NCBI RefSeq assembly: GCF_000013405.1
Contig: NC_007759.1
Span: forward strand, 496,001-560,000
Source: Syntrophus aciditrophicus SB
GTDB lineage: Bacteria; Desulfobacterota; Syntrophia; Syntrophales; Syntrophaceae
Reading direction: 5' to 3'
DNA length: 64,000 nucleotides
A program made the position numbers and the translations under genes. The stretch's first letter is position 1. The number at the start of each line of letters is the position of its first letter. Shown here piece by piece: positions 1 to 9,291 of this stretch. Below the pieces are notes generated by a model. It had not been told where the DNA came from. It searched no databases and saw nothing but the letters and a program-made list of their open reading frames with translations.

Positions 1-109
1 TAGCGGATTTTTATTCTTCCTACCCGCAATAATTTTTTTAATTATACCTGAATAACCAGAGCGGATCAATAATTCCTCAACGCGCCGTCCCCCGCCGGAT
101 TCACAGACA

Positions 110-1045
110 TTAACCAGCCAGATTTCCGTGGAAAATAAAAAGCACAGGGAGGACAAAAACGATAAAAACAACCGTGTTTATGACAAAGAGATTGGTTGCA
201 AGCCTCGTGTCCAGATTAAAAAGAACCGGCGCCACAACGGAGTATATGGCTGTCGGCATGAATGATTGAATCAGGATCACTTGTGAAACCAGATTATCCA
301 GAGGTATGATTTTAAGGGTGATAAGGGTCATCATGGGTAGAAATAGAAACTTGATCGCGATGAGCGCGCCATTTTCCCTGAAGCACGAGAATATATTCTT
401 CACGTTAAAGTTGATTCCGAGGGTGAAATAATACACACTGACAGAGATCAAAAGGATCAAGTCAACAGGAAAGAATATACTCGGTCTTTTTATTCCGAGA
501 AGTTGCAGACAGAGCGCCGCCATAATCGCATATAACGGCATGTTCTGCATGTTGATGATGTTCTCCCGCAGGAATTTCATGCTGAACCGGACCTCTGATG
601 ACAATGATCGCGCGTAGGGAAACACAACCAGAAATATGCATGGCATAAAATACGATGTAAAGATCAGAGACAGGCCAAGCCCACGTTCCCCCAGAAAAAG
701 ATAACATAAGAATCCTCCCATGGTAAAACCATGATTCGCTAATGAGGAACTGATAATGAAAGTAGCTCTCGATTTTCCATGGAGGCGAACGAAAGGCATA
801 AACAGATAGCCCATGGCTCCACCGGCGAGGACCAGACAGAATCCTGAAAAGGGGAGAGCGATGTAAGTCGACTCGAGGTTTAACCCCCAGATGCTCCACA
901 AAGCAATGAGAGGTTCCAGACAGATCAGGTTCATCCTGATCAATGTCTGTGGCGCCTGTGCCATCTGTCTTTGCACAAGTGATCCCATGACGAAGGGTAT
1001 GAGAATGACCAGCTGAAAGATGATGAATTTTGAAATGATACTCAT
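110..1045 (-). CDS. AEC (auxin efflux carrier)-type permease
   Basis: A 311-residue, very hydrophobic protein with about nine or ten predicted membrane segments and short polar loops. The C-terminal half has the AEC-family pattern of a Pro-containing helix (QSFMPTAIYSVVAP) followed by LDTRLATNLFVINT. AEC carriers export or exchange small organic anions in the inner membrane; the substrate cannot be read from sequence. It stands alone on the minus strand, divergent from the cation transporter at 1240. Family assignment is by pattern recognition only, and a related bile-acid-type carrier is the main alternative. Confidence 0.7.
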   Translation of the reverse strand: MSIISKFIIFQLVILIPFVMGSLVQRQMAQAPQTLIRMNLICLEPLIALWSIWGLNLESTYIALPFSGFCLVLAGGAMGYLFMPFVRLHGKSRATFIISSSLANHGFTMGGFLCYLFLGERGLGLSLIFTSYFMPCIFLVVFPYARSLSSEVRFSMKFLRENIINMQNMPLYAIMAALCLQLLGIKRPSIFFPVDLILLISVSVYYFTLGINFNVKNIFSCFRENGALIAIKFLFLPMMTLITLKIIPLDNLVSQVILIQSFMPTAIYSVVAPVLFNLDTRLATNLFVINTVVFIVFVLPVLFIFHGNLAG

Positions 1046-1239
1046 TATATTTATATCCCTTAATAACCGTGTTCAAGATCTCAGACTGTGAACCCCGGTT
1101 AGTTGATAAACGTAATCATTTGAAGATTTACGGGTGAATTCTGTACAGATGACACATCTTTCACTTATGATGCCCGCTTTTCTCACAGCATCTGATCGTC
1201 AAGTCATTGAACAGAGCGCGTTCAAGCGAAAGGGAAACA

Positions 1240-2034
1240 ATGATTAAAACGACCTTCCATATATCGAAAATGGACTGTCCTTCAGAAGAACGAATGATAC
1301 GAATGAAATTGGAGGAATTGAACGGTATTCACTCCTTACAGTTTGATATACCTGGACGCAAATTGGAAGTATACCATACGGATAGCGGTGATAAAATTTA
1401 TAACGCCCTTGACTCCCTGCAGCTTGATACTCAGTTTGTTTCCTCTGAAGTGACAAAGCCGGCAAGTATCAGCGATGATCAACATCAGGAAAGCCGCGTT
1501 CTATGGCAAGTTCTCATTATCAACTTTTTCTTTTTTGCTTTGGAAATCATAACAGGTTTTATCGCGGGTTCAATCGGGCTTGTTGCTGACAGTTTGGATA
1601 TGCTGGCGGACAGCATGGTGTACGGGCTTGCACTGTTTGCCGTTGGAAGCCAAATTTCCAGAAAGAAAAAAGTAGCTGGCATTTCAGGTTATTTTCAACT
1701 CACACTGTCCATTCTTGGATTTGCGGAAGTTGTCAGGCGTTTCTTGGGGCATGGAGAAAATCCGGACTTTCTCATGATGATCGTCATCTCTTTGATGGCT
1801 CTTGCGGGGAATGCAAGTTGTCTGTACCTGCTTCAAAAGTCCAGAAGCCAGGAAGCTCACATGAAAGCAAGCATGATATTCACGTCAAATGATGTCATTG
1901 TGAACCTTGGCGTTATCGCTGCGGGGGGACTCGTGTATCTCACAGCATCAAAAGTGCCTGATCTGATAATCGGGACCATCGTTTTTATCCTTGTCGCGAC
2001 AGGCGCATACAGGATTCTTCAGCTATCGAAATGA
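1240..2034 (+). CDS. HMA domain-CDF family cation transporter
   Basis: 264 residues from the ATG at 1240, chosen because AAAGGGA lies just upstream; the frame stays open back to a TTG at 1207. Residues about 1-70 form an HMA-like fold in which the usual CxxC is reduced to a single Cys (KMDCPSEE). The rest is a cation diffusion facilitator membrane domain with four to six helices and the metal-site pattern VADSLDMLADSMVYG. Such proteins export divalent metal from the cytoplasm using the proton gradient. The single-Cys HMA variant is seen in other fused CDF proteins. The metal is unknown, and no regulator gene is adjacent. Confidence 0.8.
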   Translation: MIKTTFHISKMDCPSEERMIRMKLEELNGIHSLQFDIPGRKLEVYHTDSGDKIYNALDSLQLDTQFVSSEVTKPASISDDQHQESRVLWQVLIINFFFFALEIITGFIAGSIGLVADSLDMLADSMVYGLALFAVGSQISRKKKVAGISGYFQLTLSILGFAEVVRRFLGHGENPDFLMMIVISLMALAGNASCLYLLQKSRSQEAHMKASMIFTSNDVIVNLGVIAAGGLVYLTASKVPDLIIGTIVFILVATGAYRILQLSK

Positions 2035-2199
2035 CGCACCCTTTGTTTCCCTTTGTAATAGTTAAGTATGCTCAAAAAAAGCAGAACCATTCCTGATCCT
2101 GCCGATATTTTCGTTGATTCTCATGTTCTGGGCCAACCAGATCATTTTTCATCAGTGAGCTGCTCTGGGTTCGTATATCGCTGTTAGAGGAAAAAAGTA

Positions 2200-2266
2200 C
2201 CCAGTGTCCAGGAGCTGCCGATGGCTTTGTATGAATCAGTCCATGACAACCCTGACTGACACTGGG
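2200..2266. repeat. inverted repeat in the gap after the CDF gene
   Basis: CCCAGTGTC at 2200-2208 is the exact reverse complement of GACACTGGG at 2258-2266, leaving about 49 bases between the arms. It lies between two convergent genes (CDF on plus, small ORF on minus). No clear T-run follows, so it is at best a weak terminator or an mRNA 3' structure. Confidence 0.35.
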
Positions 2267-2283
2267 CATGGCTGAATAACCAT

Positions 2284-2499
2284 TTATAACAGGTCAAGAA
2301 CATCTCTGTACTCCCACATCACTTTCTGCATTTCCGCAGCGCAGAATTTTAATTGTAACTTCAATTCTTGCTTAATGAGATACATGTCTCCTTCCTCATT
2401 TAATCTTTCACGTGATTTCTTTAATAAATCAAGAACATCCTGCATCCTCCCGGCTTTCTCATTCAACATTTTGTTTATATCTTCTTTGCTCGCTCCCAT
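2284..2499 (-). CDS. small coiled-coil protein of unknown function
   Basis: 71 residues, mostly charged with heptad-like Leu and Met spacing (NKMLNEKAGRMQDVLDLLKK), so a short helical hairpin or coiled coil is likely. There is no signal peptide or membrane segment. On the minus strand an AAAGGG stretch lies about 9 bases before the ATG. I do not recognise the family. It stands alone between the CDF gene and the CoA-transferase and is probably cytoplasmic. Confidence 0.5.
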   Translation of the reverse strand: MGASKEDINKMLNEKAGRMQDVLDLLKKSRERLNEEGDMYLIKQELKLQLKFCAAEMQKVMWEYRDVLDLL

Positions 2500-2634
2500 A
2501 GCTTTTTCCCTTTCTTTTTTATGATTGTTGAAATTGGTAATTTCCCCTGCTTGTTTTCACCGCACAGGTGCGCTGCCACTGACACGCACGGCGCAGAGGC
2601 GCGTGAAAAATCCTGTATATCGCCTACTTCAACA

Positions 2635-3942
2635 TCAAATCAGGCTCAGATCCTCGGCCTCTTTCAGGAGATCATCGCGAAACCGGGGATCGGCGATGCT
2701 GATGATGTCCAGGGCGCGATCGCGGGTGGACTTGCCTTTGATGTTAATCACCCCATGTTCCGTAGCCAGGTATTGGGTATCCATGGGGGGGGTGGTAACG
2801 CCGGCGCCGGCAGCCAGGCGGGGGACAACCCGTGAAATCCTGCCCTCTTGCGCTGTTGAATAGAAGACAAGGATTGACTTTCCGCCTTTTGAACTGTATG
2901 CCCCACGGACAAAATCCAGTTGTCCACCTGTTCCGCTGAATTCAAATCCATCAAGGGTTTCCGCGTTGCACTGACCGGTAAGGTCGACTTCCAGAATGGA
3001 GTTGACGCTTATGAGGTTGTCATTCCGTGCAATATTCACAGGATCCATAATATATTCGGATGAATAGCTCTCCATCGTAGGATTGTCATCCATTAATTCA
3101 TACATTTCTTTTGGCCCGAAAGCGGCTGCAAAAAGATGCTTTCGAGGATGAAAGTTTTTTCTGCGGCCGGTAACAGCCCCTTTCTTGATGAGATTGGCCA
3201 TGCCGGGCACAAAGAGTTCCGAGTGAATGCCCAAATCTTTATGGCCTTCCAGGTATTCCGCAATCGCATTGGGGATGACCCCGATACCAAGCTGCAGGCA
3301 GGCCCCATCGGGGATAAGCTCGGCCAGCCTCTTGCCGATTATTTCATCTTCTGGTTTTCTGGGTGGAAAAACAGGGCTCAAAAGGGGTACATGATTTTCA
3401 ACAATCGCATCGACCTCCGATATGTGAATCTGGGTGTCGCCGAATATGCGAGGCGAGTTTTCATTGACCTCCACAATCACCTTTTTTGAAAGCCGTGAAG
3501 CCACGGTAATATAGGTCGCCGCCCCAATGCTGAAATACCCGGCCTTATCCATGGGCGATACGGTGGTTATGGTGGCGTCAATCTTCATGTTTTCCCGCAG
3601 AAACCTGGGGACCTGGTAAAACACCGAAGGAATGTAATAGGCCAGGCCGACACGGATCATCTTGCGAACAGGGGCGCTGACAAACCAGGCATTCGCCTGT
3701 ATGCAGTCAGCGACATCGGGGGCGAATATGGTGTTGCCTGCGTATTTCTGGGGATTGAACGAATAGGTTTTAATATTCTCCAGTTCTCCAGCTCTGGCTT
3801 TTGCGGCAATGGCATCGAGCAGAGCCGGGGGTTCGGAAAAATTCACTGCCACGACCACGCTGTTTCCGCTCTGAATGAGGCCGACCGCATCCAGAGGCGA
3901 CGACATCAGCTTATTCCTGTACTCGCCATGATACGAATTCAT
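2635..3942 (-). CDS. acetyl-CoA hydrolase/CoA-transferase family protein
   Basis: 435 residues, full length for the acetyl-CoA hydrolase/4-hydroxybutyrate CoA-transferase (Cat1/Cat2-like) family. The expected catalytic glutamate is in GIHSELFVPGM (about E242), and the C-terminal substrate-site signature GTGGQLDFVRGA is intact. Enzymes of this family move CoA between acyl-CoA and acetate or another short acid, which fits an anaerobic acid-metabolising host. It is read in the same direction as the sensor-phosphatase operon, 51 bases beyond it, so it may be co-transcribed. The exact acyl substrate cannot be assigned from sequence. Confidence 0.85.
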   Translation of the reverse strand: MNSYHGEYRNKLMSSPLDAVGLIQSGNSVVVAVNFSEPPALLDAIAAKARAGELENIKTYSFNPQKYAGNTIFAPDVADCIQANAWFVSAPVRKMIRVGLAYYIPSVFYQVPRFLRENMKIDATITTVSPMDKAGYFSIGAATYITVASRLSKKVIVEVNENSPRIFGDTQIHISEVDAIVENHVPLLSPVFPPRKPEDEIIGKRLAELIPDGACLQLGIGVIPNAIAEYLEGHKDLGIHSELFVPGMANLIKKGAVTGRRKNFHPRKHLFAAAFGPKEMYELMDDNPTMESYSSEYIMDPVNIARNDNLISVNSILEVDLTGQCNAETLDGFEFSGTGGQLDFVRGAYSSKGGKSILVFYSTAQEGRISRVVPRLAAGAGVTTPPMDTQYLATEHGVINIKGKSTRDRALDIISIADPRFRDDLLKEAEDLSLI

Positions 3943-3992
3943 ATTGCCTCCTTTGTCTGAAAAATATTATTAAAATCTGCCGTTACAGTATA

Positions 3993-5903
3993 TCACTCTC
4001 CCCTGTACTGGATCACCATCATTGTGATGTCATCGAACTGAGGAGCCTCTCCGGTAAACGCCCGGACATCAGCCATGATCCCGAAAACAACGTCCTTGAT
4101 TTCATATCCTTGCAAGGCACGCAGGCGCCGCTCCAGCCGGTCATTGGAAAAAGCCTCTTCCCGGGCGTTTATCGCTTCGTTCACACCGTCCGTGTAAAGA
4201 AACAGACAGTCTCCCGGTTCGAGCAGAATTCGTTCGCACCGGTAGGGTGCATCCTCCATAACGCCGACCATCAGGCTGCCTGATCTCGCCAGCCAGGCAA
4301 CTCCTCCGCCATGCTTCAGGTGCAGCGGAGGATTGTGGCCGCCATTGGCATAAATAACTTCCCCGCTCTCCGTATCCAGTATCCCTAAAAATGCGGTAAC
4401 GAACATGCAGGAATCATTTTCGCGCGCAAGCACGTTGTTGACCCTGCACAGGATTTCTTCGGGGGGAAGGCCATAGCGGGCCGTGGCCTTGATGAGCGTC
4501 AGGGACATGGCCATGAAAAGGGCTGCCGGAACTCCCTTGCCCGACACATCGGCGATAACGAAGCATAAGTGGGTGTCGTCGACGAAAAAGAAATCATAAA
4601 AATCCCCCGCCACCTCTTTGGCCGGCTCCATCACAGCGTAGAGCTCAAACTCCTGCCGATCCGGGAAAGGCGGGAAAGTCCTGGGAAGAAAGTCCCTCTG
4701 GATGTCGCGGGCAATGCGCAGCTCACTCTCGATCCGTTCCTTGGCGGCAGTTGTCTCCGTCAATCTTTTAATATATTCCTTGAGCGAACTTTTCATCGCC
4801 GCAAAGGCGTCAGCGAGCTTGCCTACTTCATCCTGCGTAGATACCGGCGGCAGTTCCACGTCAAAATCTCCCCGGGCAATCGCGGTTGTGGCCCCGGCCA
4901 GAGTCTTCAGCGGAAAGGTAATGGAACGGGCGATCAGGACAACAGCCATCGTTAGAAGCATAATGCCGCCCAGTCCGATGAGTGCGCCGGTCAGGCTCAA
5001 TGTTTTTACCTGATCCAGGAGTTCCGTTTCAGGAAAGACAACCGCCAGACTCCAGCCTGTGGAAGGGATGGGCGCATAATAGACCCAGCACTTGACGCCT
5101 TTGAGGTTCGTAAAGGGGATGAAATCCGAACCGCCCTTGATCATCTTCCTGCCCAGCTCACGCAGTGTCGGGTCTTTGGCGGCCTCGGCAAACCCAAAGA
5201 TAGTGACGTTCATGATCATCGCCCGATCCGGATGGGTTACAATGGTACCATAACGGGAAATAAGGAAGGCATAGCCGTTTTTGAGCACCTTGATCGAGGC
5301 GACCAGTTCCGTCAACCAATCCAATGAAACATTGGAGAACGCGACACCCTTCAGACGTCGTGCCCCGTCGGTTGTTTCATAAAAGGGAACCGAACAGGTT
5401 GCCATCAGGACGTTTCCTTCATAATAGGGTTCTGTCCACTCTTTCTTTCCGGTCTCCCTGCTGATCTGGTACCAATCCTTCTGAAGGTAGTTCAGGGTAT
5501 CGTCCGGGGCATAAACAATCCTGCCGTGATCTCTCTGAAAGTAGGTGATATAGGGGTGAGAATCCGGACCGGTGGCGTGAGGATCAAACGCAGCGCCGCA
5601 ACCGTAAATCTCGGGGTTTTCTGCCAGCGTGGATCTGAGCAGGGATGAAAGCTCCTCGCGTGTCGGTCTTGTATTCTCAAGTGAACGCGCCACACCTTCG
5701 GCAACTTTGGTGACTGCGGTCAATACCGTCTCTATCCGGTTTACGGACGCCATGGTTAAATTGCGGGCATTGCGCACCAGCTCTTTTCTCAGAACAAGTC
5801 GGGAACGGTAGTAGTTGTAGCCGAGAAGAGATGCAAAAATGCATGTGCTGCAGAGTGTGATAACCAGTGTCAATTTGAATGCGATGCTTTTATTGCTGAG
5901 CAT
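3993..5903 (-). CDS. dCache-HAMP-SpoIIE (PP2C) sensor phosphatase
   Basis: 636 residues from the ATG at 5903; the frame is open to 5951, but the downstream Met directly precedes the first membrane helix. Order: TM1 (about 8-30), periplasmic double-Cache domain (about 35-290), TM2 (about 300-325), HAMP (ITFPLKTLAG to DEVGKLADAF), then a SpoIIE-type PP2C domain with EVAGDFYDF and the metal-site stretch VIADVSGKGVPAALFMA. Known members dephosphorylate a STAS antagonist to start partner switching. The likely substrate is the STAS protein at 7332-7667 in the same operon. It overlaps the 3' end of the binding-protein gene by 14 bases, which suggests translational coupling. Confidence 0.9.
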   Translation of the reverse strand: MLSNKSIAFKLTLVITLCSTCIFASLLGYNYYRSRLVLRKELVRNARNLTMASVNRIETVLTAVTKVAEGVARSLENTRPTREELSSLLRSTLAENPEIYGCGAAFDPHATGPDSHPYITYFQRDHGRIVYAPDDTLNYLQKDWYQISRETGKKEWTEPYYEGNVLMATCSVPFYETTDGARRLKGVAFSNVSLDWLTELVASIKVLKNGYAFLISRYGTIVTHPDRAMIMNVTIFGFAEAAKDPTLRELGRKMIKGGSDFIPFTNLKGVKCWVYYAPIPSTGWSLAVVFPETELLDQVKTLSLTGALIGLGGIMLLTMAVVLIARSITFPLKTLAGATTAIARGDFDVELPPVSTQDEVGKLADAFAAMKSSLKEYIKRLTETTAAKERIESELRIARDIQRDFLPRTFPPFPDRQEFELYAVMEPAKEVAGDFYDFFFVDDTHLCFVIADVSGKGVPAALFMAMSLTLIKATARYGLPPEEILCRVNNVLARENDSCMFVTAFLGILDTESGEVIYANGGHNPPLHLKHGGGVAWLARSGSLMVGVMEDAPYRCERILLEPGDCLFLYTDGVNEAINAREEAFSNDRLERRLRALQGYEIKDVVFGIMADVRAFTGEAPQFDDITMMVIQYRGE

Positions 5904-6897
5904 CGGACTGCCCCGTGAATGCTTTGAAATCGGGAAGTGTCCGGATTTCACCGTTATTGAGCAGAATATGACCCGCCGCTGTATAATCGTTACGTGTCAG
6001 CCTTCCCATAACTCTCCGGTTTTCCTTGGGAATGACCAGGTCACGCATCCGCTCCAGCATCCATTTCTGGTGCATCCGGTCGGCCGGAAGCTTTGCCTCA
6101 CGCATATACCTGATGACGACATCCAGCGTTTCTTCAGGATGAGCGAAAGCATAGCTCCAGCCCTCCAGCGAGGCCTGCGCAAAACCCTTCGCCAGAGTTG
6201 GATCATTTTTTAGTGTCTTTTCAAGGGTGTAGAGACCGTCTTCAGGCAGGTCGATACCGTAATCCTTGAGCAGAAATATGCTCAGTTCATCGGGGTCAAT
6301 TCCGGCATTCAGAATTGTATGATATTCGTTGTACCACATGGCGGAGGCGACATCGATCCCGCCATGCAGGAAAAGGTTTATCGTGTAGGACTGTGGCACT
6401 TCATGGACGCGCAGGCCGTATTTCTTAAAAAAAGCGCGCGGAGGGATCGCGAATGGGCCTTGCCACAGCCCGACCTTCTTTCCGTTCATATCCGCCGGCT
6501 TGGCGATGCCGCTTGATTTTCTGGCAATCAGCATCATGGACGATTTTTGGATGATCTGTGCCAGATTGACCAGTCTCACTCCAGCCGCTCGCTCACGAAT
6601 GGCGGTGGCAAGCCAGAGCACGGCGAAATCCGCTTTCCCGCTGTGCAGATACTCTGAAGTCGAGGTCTCTGGTCCGCCGTTCAGGATAGACAGGTCAATG
6701 CCGTGTTTTTGATAGAAGCCCTTCTCCAGTGCCATGTAATACCCGGCGAACTGGGCCTGCGGATTCCAAGCCGGGATAAAGGAGACTTTTTTAAGCGTCC
6801 GTTCAGCAGCAGAGGCAGACGTAGAAGCGACCACGCAAAAAACTGCCGCGGCCAGTGCCAGAAATGCTCTCTTTGCCGTTGAAGGCGCCGCAACCAT
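5890..6897 (-). CDS. THI5/NMT1-type ABC substrate-binding protein
   Basis: 335 residues with a typical Sec signal peptide (hydrophobic run about 9-22, cleavage near SASA-AE). The mature part starts with the family pattern KVSFIPAWNPQAQFAGYY and continues with a two-lobed SsuA/THI5-like fold. Relatives bind hydroxymethyl-pyrimidine, sulfonates or similar compounds. No ABC permease or ATPase is nearby. Instead the gene is sandwiched between an RsbW-like kinase and a dCache phosphatase, so a ligand-sensing role feeding the Cache domain is a reasonable inference. The ligand is unknown. Confidence 0.85.
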   Translation of the reverse strand: MVAAPSTAKRAFLALAAAVFCVVASTSASAAERTLKKVSFIPAWNPQAQFAGYYMALEKGFYQKHGIDLSILNGGPETSTSEYLHSGKADFAVLWLATAIRERAAGVRLVNLAQIIQKSSMMLIARKSSGIAKPADMNGKKVGLWQGPFAIPPRAFFKKYGLRVHEVPQSYTINLFLHGGIDVASAMWYNEYHTILNAGIDPDELSIFLLKDYGIDLPEDGLYTLEKTLKNDPTLAKGFAQASLEGWSYAFAHPEETLDVVIRYMREAKLPADRMHQKWMLERMRDLVIPKENRRVMGRLTRNDYTAAGHILLNNGEIRTLPDFKAFTGQSDAQQ

Positions 6898-6910
6898 GAC
6901 AGTGCCTCCT

Positions 6911-7324
6911 CTATTTACGTGTGTGCAGAACCATCCTGAGGATATTCTGCCCGTCTTTTCTCCGGTAGCTCACATCGTCAATGAGCTTACGGATAAGATA
7001 GACACCCAGTCCGCCGATTTTACGTTCCATGATGTCGGCTGTTGTATCCGGATCGGGTAACGACAACATGTTGAAGGGGATCCCATTGTCTGCAATCTCA
7101 AACTCGAAGGCATCGTTTTTACCGCGGCAGGTCAGTTCGACCTCTCCCGTACCGCCGGGATAAGCATAATGACAGACGTTCACAAAGGCTTCCTCTACGG
7201 CGATCAGCGCCTTGTTTTTTTTTATGCCGGTCAGACCAATCCGGTCAGCGCATCCGTCGACGAAATTAATGACTTCTTCAAGATTGCCGATGCGGGCCTC
7301 ACATGTCATCCTGGTGACTTTCAT
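6911..7324 (-). CDS. RsbW-like anti-sigma/serine kinase (HATPase_c_2)
   Basis: 137 residues, the usual size for an RsbW/SpoIIAB-like GHKL ATPase. The N box (ALIAVEEAFVNVCHYAY), G1 box (FEIADNGIPF) and G2 box (IGGLGVYLIRKLID) are all present. These kinases phosphorylate a STAS antagonist and sequester a sigma factor or another partner. It starts 7 bases after the STAS gene and ends 14 bases before the binding-protein gene. No sigma-factor gene is visible in the window, so the sequestered target is unknown. Confidence 0.88.
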   Translation of the reverse strand: MKVTRMTCEARIGNLEEVINFVDGCADRIGLTGIKKNKALIAVEEAFVNVCHYAYPGGTGEVELTCRGKNDAFEFEIADNGIPFNMLSLPDPDTTADIMERKIGGLGVYLIRKLIDDVSYRRKDGQNILRMVLHTRK

Positions 7325-7331
7325 GTTTATA

Positions 7332-7667
7332 TCAGCCGATACCTTCCAGGGCGGAAGCCACCGAGTCGTGGATCTGGAAGATTGAGTCGAAGCCGGACGT
7401 TTCGAACACCTCCTTGACCGCCCCTTTCACATTGGCAAAATGAACTTCTCCCCCTTTACCTTTCAGCGCTTTGGCTGTCGAGAGAATCCCGCGCAGGCCG
7501 GCGCTGCCGATGTAATCGAGGCCTTCGAAATCTACTACAAAAGTTGTTGCTCCCTTTGCTATAAGCTCATTGAGCTTATCCTGGTAATCCGGAGCAGTCA
7601 GTGCATCCATCCGCCCCGTTACCGTCACGACTGTTATATTGTTTTCTGTCCTGCTTAGAATCTCCAT
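7332..7667 (-). CDS. STAS-domain anti-sigma factor antagonist
   Basis: 111 residues from the ATG at 7667, chosen for the AGGAGGG ribosome site just upstream; the longer frame to 7916 has no such signal. The STAS fold is evident, with the phosphorylatable serine in LDYIGSAGLRGIL and the C-terminal helix typical of RsbV/SpoIIAA. It is the first gene of the leftward STAS-kinase-binding protein-phosphatase operon. Phosphorylation by the neighbouring kinase and dephosphorylation by the SpoIIE protein would set its activity; this is inference from family and context. Confidence 0.88.
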   Translation of the reverse strand: MEILSRTENNITVVTVTGRMDALTAPDYQDKLNELIAKGATTFVVDFEGLDYIGSAGLRGILSTAKALKGKGGEVHFANVKGAVKEVFETSGFDSIFQIHDSVASALEGIG

Positions 7668-8528
7668 GGCGACCCTCCTGTTCCCTGGAGTCTGAAAATG
7701 GCAAAATGCAGTCTGTCTACCCGGAAGATACAAAAGTGTGCGGATATGCATTTCGGAAACATTTTCGCATGCCTTTCGCGGTCGAATTATGGCCATTAGA
7801 TGGATGCACAAACTGGCTGAAGACCTTTTGAACCATCGATGCGCAAAGGGCATCGATGGCAAGTGATTATGATGCATGAACAGGAAACTTATTCGGTAAT
7901 GGCGCATTCGAAACATGGCTATTATCCGATGAGGGTTTTGGTTTTCGATTGGGCGGTAGAAGTGAGAAGATGACTTTGCTTTTCAATGGAATCCAGGATC
8001 AGCATCCCGACTTTCCAGTCGATACAGTTTATTTTTATAATAAAAATAGGCGAATGTATAGAAATAAATGGGAATTTATGTTGGATAAAGAAAATTGACC
8101 GATGATATCTCCATGTCGGTTATTTAATTAAAGCCGATTAGACCGTGAAAACGACAATGGCAAACAGATGATTAATTATACAGTTTCCGGGAAAAAGTGT
8201 CGCCTTGGAGGCGGGAAAAGTGATGGCTGTAAACCGTTTACAAAGATTGTCTTTGTCATTTCCGAAAATGTATTCCTGACAGAGTTAACTTCTATTATTT
8301 CAATTACATAGTAGATTACGATCGTTATCTGTTAATCAATATCCGGATTAATCCTACCTCTTATCCATCTAAGACTATAATTATCCAATGTAAGAATTTT
8401 AGTATCAAAAAATCATCCCTCTCCTGATTGCTTTATGCCGCGTGATCATCTAGTGATAAAATGAGACAGTGTGGAAAAATAAACCTATTGCATCAGGTCA
8501 AACCGGGAGAGATTAAAAGGACTTTTAT
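7668..8528. other. 861-base intergenic region
   Basis: An A+T-rich gap between the divergent STAS operon and the acetyltransferase. No convincing ORF is present. It should hold both promoters, but no clear -35/-10 pair stands out. It contains copy A of a dispersed repeat (8114-8280) and, just after it, ACATAGTAGATTACGAT, which recurs with one mismatch near 13,990. Confidence 0.5.
8114..8280 (+). repeat. dispersed repeat family 1, copy A
   Basis: Aligns over roughly 155 bases with 16225-16378. The best block is 26 identical bases (8243-8268 and 16343-16368); another shared block is AAAGCCGAT-Y-AGACCGTG. Both copies lie on the plus strand 170 to 250 bases upstream of a plus-strand gene. A CGCCT-TGG-AGGCG hairpin (8201-8213) in this copy is not kept in copy B, so a conserved RNA fold is not shown. 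Confidence 0.6.
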
Positions 8529-9200
8529 ATGGACTTTTTAGATCCTCCTCCAAATATCATTATCCAGCCTATGCAGCCGGGCGATGTTGCCGAAGTTGTT
8601 AGAGTTCATCTCGCAAGTTTTCCCGGATTTTTCCTGACTTTTCTCGGGAATGATTTTCTTTCCCTGCTTTATAAAAGCATTCAGAGCGATCCAATTGGCT
8701 ATGTGCTGGTCGCTTCATGTAATGGGCAGATTCAAGGTTTTGTAGCCGGTGTGGCGCAGCAAAGCGGTTTCTACAGGCGGTTGATCGAAAAGCACAAATG
8801 GAAATTCGCTTTTGCGTCTGCATGGCCGGTTGTTAAAAAACCGCATATTGCCCCCAAATTATTGATGGCATTGCAGAAACCTGCCGATGTTCGCGATGCT
8901 GCCGCAGATGCTTGTTTAATGTCTATTGCCGTTCGGCCTGAGGCGGAAGGTCAAGGGATTGGAAGGCAATTGTTTGCCGCGCTTTATCGGGAATTTTCTG
9001 CATTCGGTGTCCCGGCAATATGCCTGACTACGGGTCGGGACGCGAATGAACGTGCTAATCGTTTTTATCAGAGACTCGGATTTGAACTTACTCGATGTTT
9101 CTTTACGCCCGAAGGTAGAGCCTTGAATGAATATGTGATTCAAGACTCAGGTACAAAACTAATCTTTGAATCCAGAGCAGATAATGGATGGTTGCATTGA
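8529..9200 (+). CDS. GNAT-family N-acetyltransferase
   Basis: 223 residues. The acetyl-CoA site is clear at about 135-150 (SIAVRPEAEGQGIGRQLF, the Q/RxxGxG/A signature), and the C-terminal GNAT pattern NERANRFYQRLGFEL is present. The N-terminal half, with MQPGDVAEVVRVH, is the usual first strand-helix unit. The acyl acceptor is unknown. The gene is alone and lies 250 bases downstream of repeat copy A. GCTC/GAGC arms with a T-run at about 9209-9238 could act as a weak terminator. Confidence 0.8.
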   Translation: MDFLDPPPNIIIQPMQPGDVAEVVRVHLASFPGFFLTFLGNDFLSLLYKSIQSDPIGYVLVASCNGQIQGFVAGVAQQSGFYRRLIEKHKWKFAFASAWPVVKKPHIAPKLLMALQKPADVRDAAADACLMSIAVRPEAEGQGIGRQLFAALYREFSAFGVPAICLTTGRDANERANRFYQRLGFELTRCFFTPEGRALNEYVIQDSGTKLIFESRADNGWLH

Positions 9201-9291
9201 TCAGGCTCCAGTAGCTCAGAAAAGAGAGCGGGTTTTTTATTGTTGATTGGCTCCCAAGGGCGAGACGGGATTTTTGATCGGAGGAATCAAC

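Noticed and set aside
8201-8213. Hairpin in repeat copy A as evidence of a riboswitch
   Set aside because: The stem is not preserved in copy B, so it does not support a conserved RNA fold.
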